64,000 nt of DNA, from positions 370,055 to 434,054 of the forward strand of contig QXEO01001027.1 in assembly GCA_007115705.1 (NCBI GenBank), in the 5' to 3' direction. Positions 10,878 to 22,325 of the stretch are shown piece after piece. The notes beneath the pieces were generated by a model. The model had not been told where the DNA came from, did not search any database, and saw only the letters and a list, made by a program, of their open reading frames with translations. Origin of the DNA: Dactylis glomerata (taxonomy: Eukaryota; Streptophyta; Magnoliopsida; Poales; Poaceae). The translations under genes and the position numbers were made by a program. Numbering within the stretch: the first letter of the stretch is position 1; each line of letters begins with the position of its first letter.

Positions 10878-11908
10878 CGGCGATCTGCATATTTCTTCAT
10901 GCGATGCTGAGCAGACAACAAGTGTTGTTTCAGTTGCTGCAACTGAACTTCTCTGTCAATTAGAAACTCGGCCACGGAAGGAGTTGTGTCAGTTAAATTG
11001 CTTTGCATTGCTCCTAGGTTAGCTTCTGATCCATATAAAGCTTTAAATGGAGAGCATCCAAGTGAGGAATGGTAAGTTGAATTGTACCATAGTTCACCAA
11101 GAGGAAGCCATCGACGCCATTGTTTTGGGGCATCATTGACAGCACAACGGAGACACATCTCCAAACACTGGTTGACCCTTTCGGTCTGGCCGTCAGTTTG
11201 TGGATGGTATGCCGTGGAAAATTGGAGTTGAGTTCCCAATAATTTGAAGAGTTCACGCCAGAACGCGCTTGTAAAAATCTTGTCTCGGTCAGAGACTAAG
11301 GACAGAGGGACACCATGTAATTTGACTACAGTATCAACAAAGAGCTTGGCCACAGACTGCGCTGTGTATTGATGACGTAATGGCAGGAAGTGCGCAAATT
11401 TTGTGAATCTGTCGACAACCACCATGATCACATTTGCACCCTCTGATAAGGGAAGTCCTTCAACAAAATCAAGTGTCAGGTCACGCCATGCTCCTGTTGG
11501 AATTGGCAGTGGCTGAAGCATGCCCGCGGGTTTTGTGAGCTCATGTTTTGCGTGCTGACACACCGCACACTGTTTCACATAATTCTCCACATCCAGTTTC
11601 AAGCCAGCCCAGGCAAAGAGGCGTTTCACACGTTGATATGTTGCATGTATGCCCGAATGCCCCCCAATAGCACTAGTATGCAAAGCATGAATGGTTTTAG
11701 TTTGAATAGCTGAATTCTGGCCAACCCAAACTCGACCTTGCAGTCTGATCAAACCATCCGTTAGTGAAAATCCATCAGAATCAGGGCTATGGACTGCCAG
11801 CGACTGTAACTTTAGCTGTGCGTTATCATCAGTGACATAGGAGTTCAGAATTTCCTGCATCCAAGTAGGTTGCACTACAGACAGAGCATTGCAAGCTAAC
11901 TGTAGCAT
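10878..11908 (-). pseudogene. Gypsy integrase region of pol (3' truncated)
   Basis: The frame covers the end of the RNase H linker and the integrase. The zinc-binding HHCC part ends in CAVCQHAKHE. The catalytic core shows the first Asp in LTLDFVEGLP, the second in LVSDRDKIFTS and the Glu in YHPQTDGQTERVNQ, so the D-D-E triad is complete. The frame ends KKYADRR and then reads into LTR fragment X, so the C-terminal part of integrase and any chromodomain are lost. It is out of frame with the upstream RNase H segment because of a frameshift near 11905. Confidence 0.88.
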
Positions 11909-12758
11909 CCGCGGCGCAATTTTCTGATCCCTTTTTATAGCATATTCGAAATTGAAGGCCCATCAAACGCGCCATGGCTTTGCGCTGAAGCGGAGATTGC
12001 AACTGTTGTTCATCAAGATAGCACAGGCTCTGGTGATCTGTACGGATTAAGAACTCGCCTTTCTGCAAATACGGCCGACAACGCTCAACCGCCATGATAA
12101 GAGCAAGAAACTCCTTATCATAAATTGATAGGTGACAGTGGGCAGGACCAAGGGCTTTGCTCAAGAATGCAACTGGGTGGCCATCTTGCATGAGTACCGC
12201 GCCTATTCCCCGGTCGCAAGCATCAGTTTCCACAGTGAACTGCTTATCAAAACTCGGCAGAGCGAGCACAGGCGTGCGTGTCATGGCTAATTTGAGCTGC
12301 GCAAATGCTTGTTCTGCGGCCGAATCCCAGTGGAAACCTTTCTTCTTGAGAAGAGATGTCAAAGGTTTCGCGATCTTGCCATAATCCTTTACAAATTTGC
12401 GGTAGTATCCCGTTAGTCCCAGAAATCCACGAAGTTCCGTGACGGTTGTCGGCCGAGGCCAGCCTTCCATGGCCTGCGTCTTGCATGGATCGGTTGAGAC
12501 CCCTTGGGCCGAAATCAAATGTCCCAAGTACTCCAACTGAAGCTGCGCAAAAGAACACTTCGACCGTTTGACAAAAAACTGATGTTGCCGCAAGAGGGAG
12601 AGAACAGCCCGAAGATGTTGCGCATGGTCAAAGACAGAAGGACTATAGATTAAGATATCATCCATGAATACTAAGGCAAACTTGCGCAGACATGGCTGCA
12701 ACACAGTGTTCATAACACACTGAAAGGTTGCAGGCGCGTTACATAAGCCAAATGGCAT
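11909..12758 (-). pseudogene. Gypsy reverse transcriptase C-terminal half and RNase H
   Basis: The frame opens with MPFGLCNAPATFQ (RT motif) and has the catalytic box ALVFMDDILIYS (YxDD family), the connection GFLGLTGYYRKFVKDY, and the RNase H start FTVETDACDRGIGAVLMQ. RNase H continues to YKKGSENCAADA, where the frame is lost near 11905. The RT palm is split from its N-terminal half by a one-base frameshift near 12775. Confidence 0.88.
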
Positions 12759-14203
12759 TACTCGGAAATGGTAATGCCATGGTGGGTTTTGAACGCGGTC
12801 TTCTCCTCATCTTCTGGTTTCATGCGGATTTGATGATAGCCAGCACGCAAATCCAGCTTGGAGAATATTACTGCCCCAGCCAACTCATCCAATAATTCAT
12901 CAATTATGGGCATCGGAAACTTGTTCTTCACCGTTAGTTCATTCAGGCGTCGATAATCGACACAAAACCGCCAAGAACCATCTTTCTTTTGTACTAACAG
13001 TACGGGCGAAGCAAATGGACTCATGCTACGCTCAATAACACCAGACTGAAGCATGGATTGGATCTGTCGTTCAATCTCAGTTTTATGTAGTGGAGAGTAT
13101 CGATAAGGACGAGCATTAACCGGGGCGGAACCAGGTAGCAAGGTGATAGCATGATCATACTCACGAGATGGTGGCAAAGTATCTGGTTCAGAAAACACAT
13201 CAAGGAATTCAGATAGAACAGTGATAACCTCCTCAGGTAAATCTTCAGTTGTACTGTCATTTACTGTCTGTGGTGGAGTTACTGGGTCAATCAGAGCTAA
13301 GGCCCACACATCATTTCCCTTAGTCCACTTGAGCAATTGATCCACATGCACTTTTTTGAGAGCCTCTAATTGAATGGGTGGAATTCCATCCAAAGTAATT
13401 TGTTTTCCTTTGTGCAAGAAGGACATCCTCCTGGTGCCCCAACTTCCAGTGATATCCCCGCATTGCTTGAGCCAGCTGACACCCAGAATTGCATCATAGG
13501 CCCCTAAGTCCAAAACATGCATATCAGTCACGAAAGTATGACCTTGAGTCCACCACTCCATATTTTTAACCACCTGGTTGCATTCCAGTAAAGCTCCACT
13601 TGCCACCTTGACTGATGCAGCAGAGATTGGTGTAGTCTGTAACTGACACCGTTGGAGAAGCTGAGAATTGACAAAATTATGGCTACTGCCAGAGTCCACC
13701 AGTATAATCAACACTTGATTACCAACCAGTGCACGCAGACGAATTGTATCACCTCCATTTGCCCCTGACAATGCATATAGTGACAGCTGCAGTTGCTCAT
13801 TGTCCTGAAAATCCTGCCAAGCCAACAAATTGAGCATTGTTTCAGAAATTTCTTCTCTATTGTTTTCGAGTTGCAAAGCATGTACTTCTGCTTGAGCTTT
13901 AGGGATGCACTGGTGTTGGGGATCATATTTGTCCCCACACTTGAAGCAGAGACCGTTAGCTCGCCTATAGTCCCTCCATTGTCTCTCCTTCCAGAATTCA
14001 CCATGTCCTATCTTCATAGCAGGTTTAGCTACCTCTGGTCGAGCGACAGGCACTTCTGGTTTGTATACTGCAGCTTGCCTCCAAGGTTTGTTCTGATGCA
14101 GAATATCTTGCTGTACCTGAGCGAGCAACATAGCTCTGTCTACCGTCTCGGGCAGCTGAGATGCAACAGGCCCTCGGAGTTCCTTCTTCAGCCCCTTAAA
14201 CAG
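12758..14203 (-). pseudogene. Gypsy gag C-terminus, protease and RT N-terminal half
   Basis: From an internal ATG at 14131 the frame runs 457 codons, and gag-like coding (GLKKELRGPVASQLPETVD) extends upstream to about 14203 without a start. The zinc knuckle CFKCGDKYDPQHQC lies at residues 62-75 from that ATG. The retropepsin loop is ILVDSGSSHNF near residue 145. RT begins with RYSPLHKTEIERQIQ, SGVIERSMSPFASPVLLVQK and SWRFCVDYRRLN, and includes FSKLDLRAGYHQIRM. The frame ends at a frameshift near 12775. The break at about 14203 falls within gag, so the 5' half of the element is missing. Confidence 0.87.
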
Positions 14204-14555
14204 AAAAGATCAAGCAAATGTTGCGCCACTTACGTCAGTAGGAATGTAGGATACAAACCACTGGAGGAAAACATACGTATCTCCCATCACACAGGACACA
14301 TGTTCCCTAAGCATACTTGAACAGGTTACGAATCCAAATGCTAACATAACTAAATATACACAGCTACGTTTAACCACGGCCTAACCATGTCCAGGCGTAA
14401 AGGAACTGCAACTTTCCTGCCTTCAGCATCGCCTTCCAGCAGAAAACAAAGCCACTGCATATGACGATGGGTACAATGAGAAGTTGCCAAGATAAAATGC
14501 AAATTAAGAGGAACACTCGATCAGCGTACCAAATAAGGCAGTCACACGGCCAGCC
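14204..14555. other. Spacer between gypsy fragment and SMC3 pseudogene
   Basis: No recognised feature. It probably represents the 3' flank (UTR and beyond) of the SMC3 copy. The exact junction with the gypsy fragment could not be fixed. Confidence 0.4.
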
Positions 14556-15099
14556 TTAGCTGGCATTATGCGTCTGGCCATGCTCGATGAAGTCCAGGGC
14601 CTTCTCCTTGGACACCATGTTGATGTAGCTCACTCTGTTCTTGTGCGTCAAGCCGTAGATCTTGTCCGTGACTTTCAGGATTTCTCAACAGCATCTCTAT
14701 ACTTTGTTAACAGAAGCATTACTGGGCATGCACCCAAACAGTAGACCATGAGAGGTATGACAAGATGTTATGGAAGATTTAATTCGTTTGCTAAACAAGC
14801 ATATGAAGACTCTTCAATGGCAAGGATAAACAGTCAAGAGAAATAAATATTAAAGGATACTCCCGACAGCTGTTCGGTACTGAGGATCCAGAGCAGCATC
14901 AATCTCATCGAACAGGTAGAATGGCGCCGGATCACATCGTTGGATAGCGCAAATCAGTGTTAATGCCACCACTGTCTTCTTTTCCTTGACAAATGTTTCA
15001 TGGACTCAGTTTCTCCCTTTCCAGTGAAGGAACCTGAAACATGATTGTTCAGACAGCCTTTTAACAAGTATGAGAACAGATCAAACAAGGCGTGATCAC

Positions 15100-15388
15100 T
15101 GTTGAAGTGTATAAGTGGATTGTACTAGCCCTTTCCATTAGTTCGGACTTTTGGTTGCGTTGGCTAGTGCATGAAACTTAACATGGTATCAGAGCCCAGG
15201 GTCTTGAGTTCGAGTCCTGGTTTCGTAATTTATTGTAAAAATTGCTGTTGCCCCCCTTGTGTCCACGTGTTGACTTTCTTTTCTCTCGTCACACGTGAGT
15301 CGGGGTGTTGAAGTGTATAAGTGAATTGCCTAGCTCTTTCCATTAGTTCGGACTTTTGGTTGCGTTGGCTAGTGCATAAAGCTTAACA
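15100..15388 (+). mobile_element. TRIM retrotransposon, 289 bp, with TSD ATCAC
   Basis: Two near-identical direct repeats, 15100-15183 (84 bp) and 15306-15388 (83 bp), both run TGTTGAAGTG to CTTAACA. The first is followed at once by TGGTATCAGAGCC, the classic initiator-tRNA-Met primer-binding site. The second is preceded by a purine-rich GAGTCGGGG. The flanks are ATCAC at 15095-15099 and 15389-15393. The internal part is only 122 bp and non-coding. This is the full anatomy of a terminal-repeat retrotransposon in miniature. It lies inside an intron of the SMC3 pseudogene. Confidence 0.93.
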
Positions 15389-16159
15389 ATCACCACAATA
15401 ATTCAGCAAGAGTTTGATAATTTGAGAATGGTGTTTATGACAAAACAACTTGGAAATAGCATCAGAGCATTATCTGAATTTTGATTATGGATTCAGAATA
15501 TCATATATACATGAATGAATACATAAAAGACCTCTGCAAATAACATATGCCTTGACTTTCACACCGATGTACTTTTCTCTATTCTCCTTTCAGGATCTGG
15601 TTCACCAGGCATGTCCTCATCATTGTCATCGTCGCCAGAATCACAATCCTACAGAAATGTAGGTGGTTAGGAAGTCACAAAAGAACAAAGATCTAAGACA
15701 ATACATGTGCAAGGAAAAAAAACAGTGAATTTCAGGCAAATACCAAAAGATAAAATAAATATATAATGTGCCCACCTGCAATGGAAACTGAGGGTAGCAC
15801 GAGATCATTTGTTGAACTAAAGATTAGTACAGAGATAAAACACTCTCGTACTTGATGGGGATTTGCGAATATCAAAGAGCCGCATACAAATAAATTAACT
15901 GGCACAGGCTTAGGCTGATTTTGGATGTACCGCAACGATGTGTACATCGTGGATAAGGCTAAAAGTGCAAGAGAACCAAGGTTGGGGGGTAAAGCAAAAA
16001 ACCTTTTTCTTCATCATAAGGAAGTACCCATGGCCACCTTGCACTAATTCAGAGAACACTTCGCGGAAGTGCTTTGCAACTCCTTTAAATGTGCGTTCTT
16101 TGATTCAAACTTCCTCCGGTCCAAAACCTATATCAATTTCCTAATTTTCTGCAATAGAA

Positions 16160-17925
16160 TAAGCAAGTTTTATGAGACTAGGAAAATTGCCCGTGCGTTG
16201 CATCGGGAGGAGAAGTCCAAGAAAACGTAAAATCATCTTTCTTCAATTTTTTTAGGGAATCTTTCTTCAGTTTTGTCCCTAAAATTTTGCTTTCCTGACA
16301 AAAAAAAAACTGAAGCTTTGAAAAGAAAACTTAGAAGCCTACATGGCATGACGATGGATGACTTATGTTTATGCCCATCTTTTTTTCTTGATTTTTCAAT
16401 TTTGACAATACTGGACAAACATCTGTCAAAAGTGCAGCTCCAAGAGTGAAGGCATGCCTCTTTTGGGTGTTAACAACTACCAACTGATTAGTTTCAGAAA
16501 ATTATGGGTAAAGCATACAAAATTGAGTGTCACTTACCATTGCAAAAAAATGCTCAAATTAATAAATGATCCATGCTCACAACCAAAGATTCAGAACATA
16601 TATACTGTCAGCGGTACCAGTCTCCAGACCATTCAGTCCACAAATGTAGACGTAGGTTCTTCTTGGGATAAACATCTGTCAAAAGTCGCCACTGCTCCTC
16701 CAAACGCCAACATGTATTCTCTTTGGTCCAGTCCAATCAAATACAATGTTAAGTATTTCAAGGATGTACCATCTACGGAAGCTCGTGTAAACAACATAGA
16801 TGATGTTCTGATCTAACGTCCTTGGAGAGCAAAGAACAGCTCGCTGGAACTCCCAATAAAACCATGACAGACCACTGAACGGACAAGAATCCACATGTTG
16901 TTGATTCAGATAGTTTCAATTATCTGTTTACGTCCGCACACGAAGAGTATTAGCATCAGAGCAACGGCGACCCAAGCTGAGCAAAAGTTCGGTCACCACA
17001 GGCCTAGCTAACTCAGATGGTTCGTGGCGGCGGATGCGGTGCCCAGTGGGGCCTCAAGATCCCTGCCGGTGACGCGGACGGACCCATGGCGGCGGTCTAA
17101 CCGCCTTGCCCAATCCACGCTCAGGCCAGACTCCATTGCGGAGATCTCATGGCCCATGTACCTCTACCCCTAGACCACCTCCCAGCCGCCATCGCTATCG
17201 TGCTCTCAACAGCTGGCCATCAAGAACGGTGAATCCGTCGTCACCGCCGTCAAGCTACCGGAAGACCATCATCGCGTGGTGCAAGGCGCCTGTGTGAAAG
17301 ACAACGTCGACCTCATGGGCGTCTGCGACATCAAGCCGGTACTGCTCGAGGAGCGCCACCTTCGTGCTCAAGGACGCGGATCATCGGGTACGGGCGCCGC
17401 CGACTTCGCGCTACAAAGCGTCGGATCACCGCGATGGAGGCCAAGGAAAAGCTAGGGGTTGCGGGAGGTGGAGCGAGCGAGGGTTTAGCGGTTCCCTTGT
17501 TCGTTTCCTCTTATATTGGAGATCATATCGGAACGCTCGTGAGGATAAAGGAAACTCTGCTTGCGACTTTGTATTCAGTACGAAGACTTAGGTCTCGTTA
17601 CGTCCGATTCAAGTCAGTATACAAACGAAGCACTTCATCGCAAGAGCCTAGAACGGACGAAGAGAGGGGCCCAGCGATGATCCGAAACAAACAGTATCTT
17701 GATTATCGGACGGACGACGGACGAAACAACGAGAAACATTAACCTTTTTTAACTTACGGGTGGCAGAGGGGCAATAAATATATGTTTTTCGAGGGCAAAT
17801 CGGTCCAAAAAAGTGTTAGAAAAAACCAAACCATGAAACCCTTGCATACTTTATTATTAGGTTTAGATTTAGATTGTAGGCTTAGATAATCAAAAGGGAA
17901 ACACGGTGTACTGATCGAAAAGCAT
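16160..17925. other. Large intron or inserted DNA within the SMC3 pseudogene
   Basis: The stretch between two SMC3 exon blocks is much longer than the other introns. It contains AT-rich sequence (16160-16980), a GC-rich block (about 16990-17480) with ATG-rich frames but no recognisable protein, and AT-rich sequence to 17925. The motif AACATCTGTCAAAAGT occurs twice (near 16418 and 16670). The GC block may be a captured exon or a foreign insertion. No terminal repeats were found. Confidence 0.4.
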
Positions 17926-18066
17926 TCCTGGTCACCAGCATCAAGTTCAGCCCGTCTTCTCTGTAGTTGTTCCCGTTGTTCAGTGAAATTCACATACTGG
18001 TCAACAGCCTTTTGGCTAACATGACTAAATTGCTTCAACTGCTCATTGCAGTCATAAAGCAGCTTC

Positions 18067-18670
18067 TGTCATGGCGAGGGAGCAAGATCGATCCCGCTCT
18101 GGTGCCAAGAAGAACTATGGAAGTCTCTGTGCGTTCCATTGATAAGCTCTGGTGCAGGTACAGATAACGGTAGTGTACAGCAGATAAGGCCTTGCGGGGT
18201 GATCGCGCACTGGGAGCGTGGGCGCGTGAGACTCGGGCGTCCAGGCGTGCGCTCCATGGACTTCTTCCAGCAGGCGGGGTCTGCAGGGGAATCCAACAGG
18301 GAGCTCACCGGAGGGTAGCCGGCGCGGGGTGGGAGCTCGCGGCGGTTGGGGAAGGTCCCGTTCGAACAGAGCCATGGGCCATGGCGATGGGCGAGCTGCG
18401 GCCGTGGGCGAAGGCGGAGCCGTGGCGGAGGCACCGGACGTAGGAGGAGGCGCTGTAGGAAGTGGACGGATAGTGCGGAAGCTAGATTCGGGCGGCGGCC
18501 ATGGATCGGCGTGGTGGCAGGGGAGACGCGTCAGGTTACAGGCGGGACGGGTTGCGGCTGATCGCCACATAGCAAAGCGGGAGGACGCTAGTTTTCCGTA
18601 CAGTCGCGGCTTGCCGCCACGGATCGCTAGACTAGCGCGGGACGGGACGGCAGCCCGCTTCAAATAGAAG
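18067..18670. other. GC-rich block upstream of the SMC3 fragment
   Basis: GC-rich DNA with long open frames on both strands. The minus-strand frame is Ala/Pro/Arg-rich and matches no family I know. Open frames are expected by chance at this base composition, so no gene is called. Confidence 0.35.
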
Positions 18671-18900
18671 CTAGCTAGCTGATCATGCAAAAGCGTCGGG
18701 CTGACCGCAGGATACGCTGCTGCGTGTTATTAGTTTAAAACTTTGAATAAGAAAATCGCCGCTTCTGCTTTGACAATTGATACAGTTACACGTAAAAAAA
18801 AAAAGACAATTGATACAGTTACACTTAGGGATATATTTTTTAGACCAGAGGGACTGAGGGACCTGAACCTCAACCAACACCTAGCTGTTATGTTCAGTCG

Positions 18901-19526
18901 TCGGTCGCCGTGCTCCTTCTCGCCCAGCGCGTCACCGGTCGCCTTGCTTCTCGCCCAGCTCGTTGCCGGTCGCCGTGCTTGCTTCTAGCCCAGCGCGTCA
19001 CCGGTAGTCATGCTTCCTGCTTGCCTGCGCATCGCCGGCCCGCCATGCTCCTGCTCGCCGGCGCATCGCCAGTCGCCGTGCTTGCTTCTTGCCCAGCACG
19101 TCACCGGCCGTTGTGCTTCCTGCTCGCCCAGCGCGACGCCGGCCGCCATGCTTCCTGCTCACCAAGGGTGTCGCCGGCTGTGCTCCTGCTCGCTTGCGCA
19201 TCGCCAGTCGTCCTGCTTGCTTCTTGCCCAGCACATCACCGGCCGCCTTGCTTCCTGTTCGTCCAGCGCGACGCCGGCCGCCATGCTTCCTGCTCACCAA
19301 AGGGTGTCGCCGGCTGTGCTCCTGCTCGCCTAGCGCGTCGCCAGTCACCGTGCTCCTGCTCGACCAGCGTGTCGCCGGCCGCCATGCTTGCTTCCCGCCC
19401 AGCGCGTCGCCGGCCACCATGCTTCCTGCTCTCCTAGGGCGTCGCCGGCCGTGCTCCTGCTAGCCCAGTGCGTCACCGGTCGTCGTGCTCCTGCTCGCCC
19501 AACGCGTCGCCGGCCGCCGTGCTCCT
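18901..19526. repeat. GC-rich minisatellite, unit about 36 bp
   Basis: About 17 imperfect units of the type CCCAGCGCGTCGCCGGCC-GCCATGCTTCCTGCTCG follow one another, with units varying from about 33 to 38 bp. A higher-order pattern is visible: the stretches around 19115-19200 and 19240-19330 are close copies of one another. Open frames through it on both strands simply repeat a 12-residue pattern and are not good evidence of a protein. Confidence 0.88.
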
Positions 19527-20904
19527 TGGATAAATTCAACATATGATTTTGTAAACTGTTCTTGGATAAATTCAACTTCGTCTCAGTTGAAATAACAATA
19601 TGCATCTTTCGTACAGCAGGAGCAAGAGAGCACAGTGCACCATGCAGTGGAGAAGTCTCACAGAATCATGAAAAACCTTGTTATATGAATATAGATTACA
19701 TTAGATAAGTAGGAGAATACTTACAAGACGAGGAGCAAGTATCATAAATATAGAGCAGAGAAACCATCTACAATCTCTACTGAACAACCTTGGACAACAT
19801 GAACATCTTCTGGGCTTAGAATGGACTCATATTAGGTATTCAGAAGGATCTTACTAAATTACAATCTCAGCTGAAAAGTCATGCCCACACTTGCGATCAG
19901 AGTTTACATGACCAGACAAGAAGGAAGCTTACATCTGATGACAATTTTGATGCTCTGGACCTGTTATATGTGATGACAATATGGTCACTTATATCTGATG
20001 ACAAGATGGTAGCTTGTATCGTACTGGGAGCTGCCTAAGTACAACCTAAGCAAATAATCTAACCAGAGCTAAATATTAGGGATCACTGGACCTGTTGACC
20101 CACATCTAACAAACGAATTATCAACAATAGTTGTGATGCACACACATCATCTAGCAGCATGAAAAACAGTTGGAGAACCAAGCATGTACCTTGGAGAGGA
20201 AAGGGCGCAAAGAGGATGCAGACCTTCCAGAAGTTGACGGCGACGAGAGGCCGGCTCCAGTTGGTGAAGGAAGCGACGGAGGAGCGTTCTCTTGGGCGTG
20301 TGAGGGAGGGGCTGGAGGAACATCATATCCAGCGAGGATCCGAGCAGGGCAGTCCTGATGTCAAGATGTCTCAGACGCGGCAGCCATGAAAAGGCGCGAC
20401 GGCCGGGAAGGCACGGCGGGCATGAACTTGTGCGACGGCCGGGAAGGCATGGCGGCCACGGGCCAGCGCGACATGGAGGTTGGGATTGGTCGATAGGTTG
20501 ACTGGATTTCGATTTTTTCGAGACGGTTTTCCAGCGCGGTCGATAGGCGGAACAGCTCCATTCCAAAAAAAAAAGCCTCGTTAGAAAGTGTTCCCTACTT
20601 TCTAAAAAGACATATTTTGGAAAGTGAGGTACTTGTATTATTAGTTGAGTGTTTGTGGGTTGCTACGGTTCTTTTTTTATCCACAATATATTATAGTGAT
20701 TATGAATATTGATGTGCATACAAAAGACAAAATATAGTATTGTAAAAACATTAAGATTACACTTGCTTAAATTGCACTTAGCTAGAAGGGTGAATTTAAC
20801 TAAATTTTTACGTGCTTGTAGGTTTACACCATTGACTATATCTAGATTTATTTTTATAATCTTTTGAAACTTCATAATAAAATTTAGAAGTTTTGTGCTC
20901 GGAA
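19527..20904. other. Unassigned sequence between minisatellite and CACTA element
   Basis: CTTGGATAAATTCAAC occurs twice (about 19524 and 19561). 20160-20550 is GC-richer, with an imperfect 36-bp tandem repeat around 20395-20460 (GACGGCCGGGAAGGCAYGGCGG). The rest is AT-rich. No gene or element is recognised. Confidence 0.4.
20902..20904. repeat. CACTA target-site duplication, left (GAA)
   Basis: GAA precedes CACTAGTAG at 20905 and is repeated after CTAGTG at 30416-30418. CACTA (CMC) elements make 3-bp duplications. Confidence 0.85.
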
Positions 20905-20917
20905 CACTAGTAGAGAA

Positions 20918-21125
20918 TTGCTTATTGCCATCCTCCTTATCGCCGGCGCATTAGTTTTTTATGCGCCGGTGGTAAAAATACCCCCGTCGAACACACCCAT
21001 ATGCGTCAGTGGTAAAAATTACCCCCGGCGAAGAACTCTTTTATGCGCCAATGATAATTCTCACACCACTGGCGCATCAACACAAAATGCGCCGGGGATA
21101 AGTCCGGGCGGTCCCACCCTGGATG
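20918..21125. repeat. CACTA left subterminal repeats
   Basis: The motif (T)GCGCCGG-TGGTAAAAAT with CCCCCGKCG spacers recurs at about 20941-20975, 21000-21030, 21041-21075 and 21085-21105, in both orientations. The matching right-end motif TGCGCCAGGGATA is at 30360 and 30386. Confidence 0.75.
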
Positions 21126-22325
21126 GGCCAGCCCCTGTGTGGGGACCCCGAATTAGCCATCCGAAATACCCGTTATGCATACAATTCACAATTCCAGGAA
21201 TAATGTCGTGAATCCACATAACCGAGTCGATACCATATTACAACATCCATTACAGTACCAAATTTATAATTCTTATATTTGGTCACACTAGTAACAGTGC
21301 ACGTGCAACGCACGACTCAATTAATTATATTATACCAAATACAATACTTAATTTATATCTAAATGTAGAATTATTTTTTAAAAATTAGAATTTTTCACTC
21401 AAAGTGCACTATTCCTAATTTCTACACGACTCAACTAACCCACTGTATATCAAACGTAATAATTTATAACTATGATTTTAAAAATTAGAAATTGTCATGC
21501 AAAGTGCACTGTTCCTCATTTCTTTTTTTTCTTTTTTTTTGAGATTTATTTCATGAATGAACATGCTTCCTGCACCCAAATACCACACCTATTAATATTG
21601 TTCGAGCTACTTCAGCATACCTTTAGTTCAGGTCAATATATACTCGTTAGAAAAAAAAAATCAAGAGTACGCGAAAGCGTACCTTATCTTTATAGAAGGC
21701 AGAGTTTAGAAATTTGCAGATGGGTATTCTTATGGTATAATCCAGTGATAAAATAGAACGTCCCAATTGGGCATTCAAAATCATTAAAAAAAATTAACAT
21801 CATAGAAACACAAATTCAGGTGTCTGTTCACAAAAGGTGAGAAGAGGCTAAGGTGTTCACAATAAGTGAGAAGAGGCTAAGGTAAAGTGAACACGAAAGT
21901 TGAACTCACATATGAACACTGCATATATATGTATGTACTTCACATGAATATCTAAGTTGAAAAACAGATGAATAACTCTCACACACACCTCTTCTAGCCT
22001 TCATAGGTGTTACAATCATTTACAAGCCTTACACCAGACAGAAGTCACGAACCAGAGTAGTGGTAAAAGGAAATGGAACAAGGGCTTGCATCAATCATGT
22101 CTTCCATTCTGATTTCTGAATGGTAACTCCCAGGAGCCTGCAGTCACTTGGGATAGGTACAGAGGCGAGACATAGGCTCTGAGCAAAACAAAAAACAGTG
22201 GAATCTTGCAGAAGACACTCTTAAATGATGGATCAACATGGCCGAAAATTCTTAGTAAACTCGAGCAGGCAAAGAATTGACATGCATATTTGTTCTCTGT
22301 AGACGGGGACTATTTTTCAATCAAA
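21126..22325. other. CACTA interior, AT-rich, no gene seen
   Basis: TGTGGGGACCCCGAATTAGC at 21137-21156 looks like the start of a gypsy LTR, but neither an end nor a partner was found. A poly-T stretch lies at 21521-21540, and GTGAGAAGAGGCTAAGG occurs twice (21835-21880). No coding region is supported. Confidence 0.4.

Larger units (their letters stand above)
10878..14203 (-). mobile_element. Truncated Ty3/gypsy element (chromovirus-like pol), host of fragment X
   Basis: The minus strand encodes, in order, the end of gag with a zinc knuckle, protease, reverse transcriptase, RNase H and integrase: the PR-RT-RH-INT order that defines Ty3/gypsy. Homology starts near 14203 inside gag and stops abruptly at 10878, where an LTR fragment has landed in pol just after the integrase core. 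No LTRs of this element are seen. It is unrelated to elements Y, Z and W, and has at least two frameshifts. Confidence 0.88.
14556..18066 (-). pseudogene. SMC3: SMC3 (cohesin subunit) pseudogene, C-terminal exons with introns
   Basis: SMC3 is the ATPase that pairs with SMC1 in cohesin. Five minus-strand blocks match plant SMC3 in order. About 17930-18066 holds FSHVSQKAVDQYVNFTEQRE and RRAELDAGD (coiled-coil end). About 16000-16155 holds VLDRRKFES, then FREVFSELVQGGHG in a shifted frame. About 15553-15650 holds DSGDDDNDEDMPGEPDPE. About 14858-15035 holds VSFTGKGET, then QRCDPAPFYLFDEIDAALDPQ (Walker B). About 14556-14684 holds KVTDKIYGLTHKNRVSYIN to the stop after HGQTHNAS. Intervening DNA fits introns, so this is a DNA-level copy, not a processed one. 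Frameshifts occur near 15570 and at the ABC signature, and the LSGGQ motif is lost. A TRIM sits in one intron. The N-terminal ATPase half is absent from the window. Confidence 0.88.

Noticed and set aside
18115..18690. 191-codon minus-strand frame
   Set aside because: Pro/Ala/Arg-rich low complexity, not SMC3-like, and equally open on the other strand.
18910..19463. Overlapping open frames of 80-175 codons in the GC-rich repeat
   Set aside because: All frames on both strands are open because the unit lacks stops and is close to a multiple of three. The composition follows the repeat, not a protein.
21137..21330. Possible gypsy LTR start (TGTGGGGACCCCGAATTAGC)
   Set aside because: The start looks typical, but no LTR end, PBS, second copy or target duplication was found, so it is only mentioned in the interior description.
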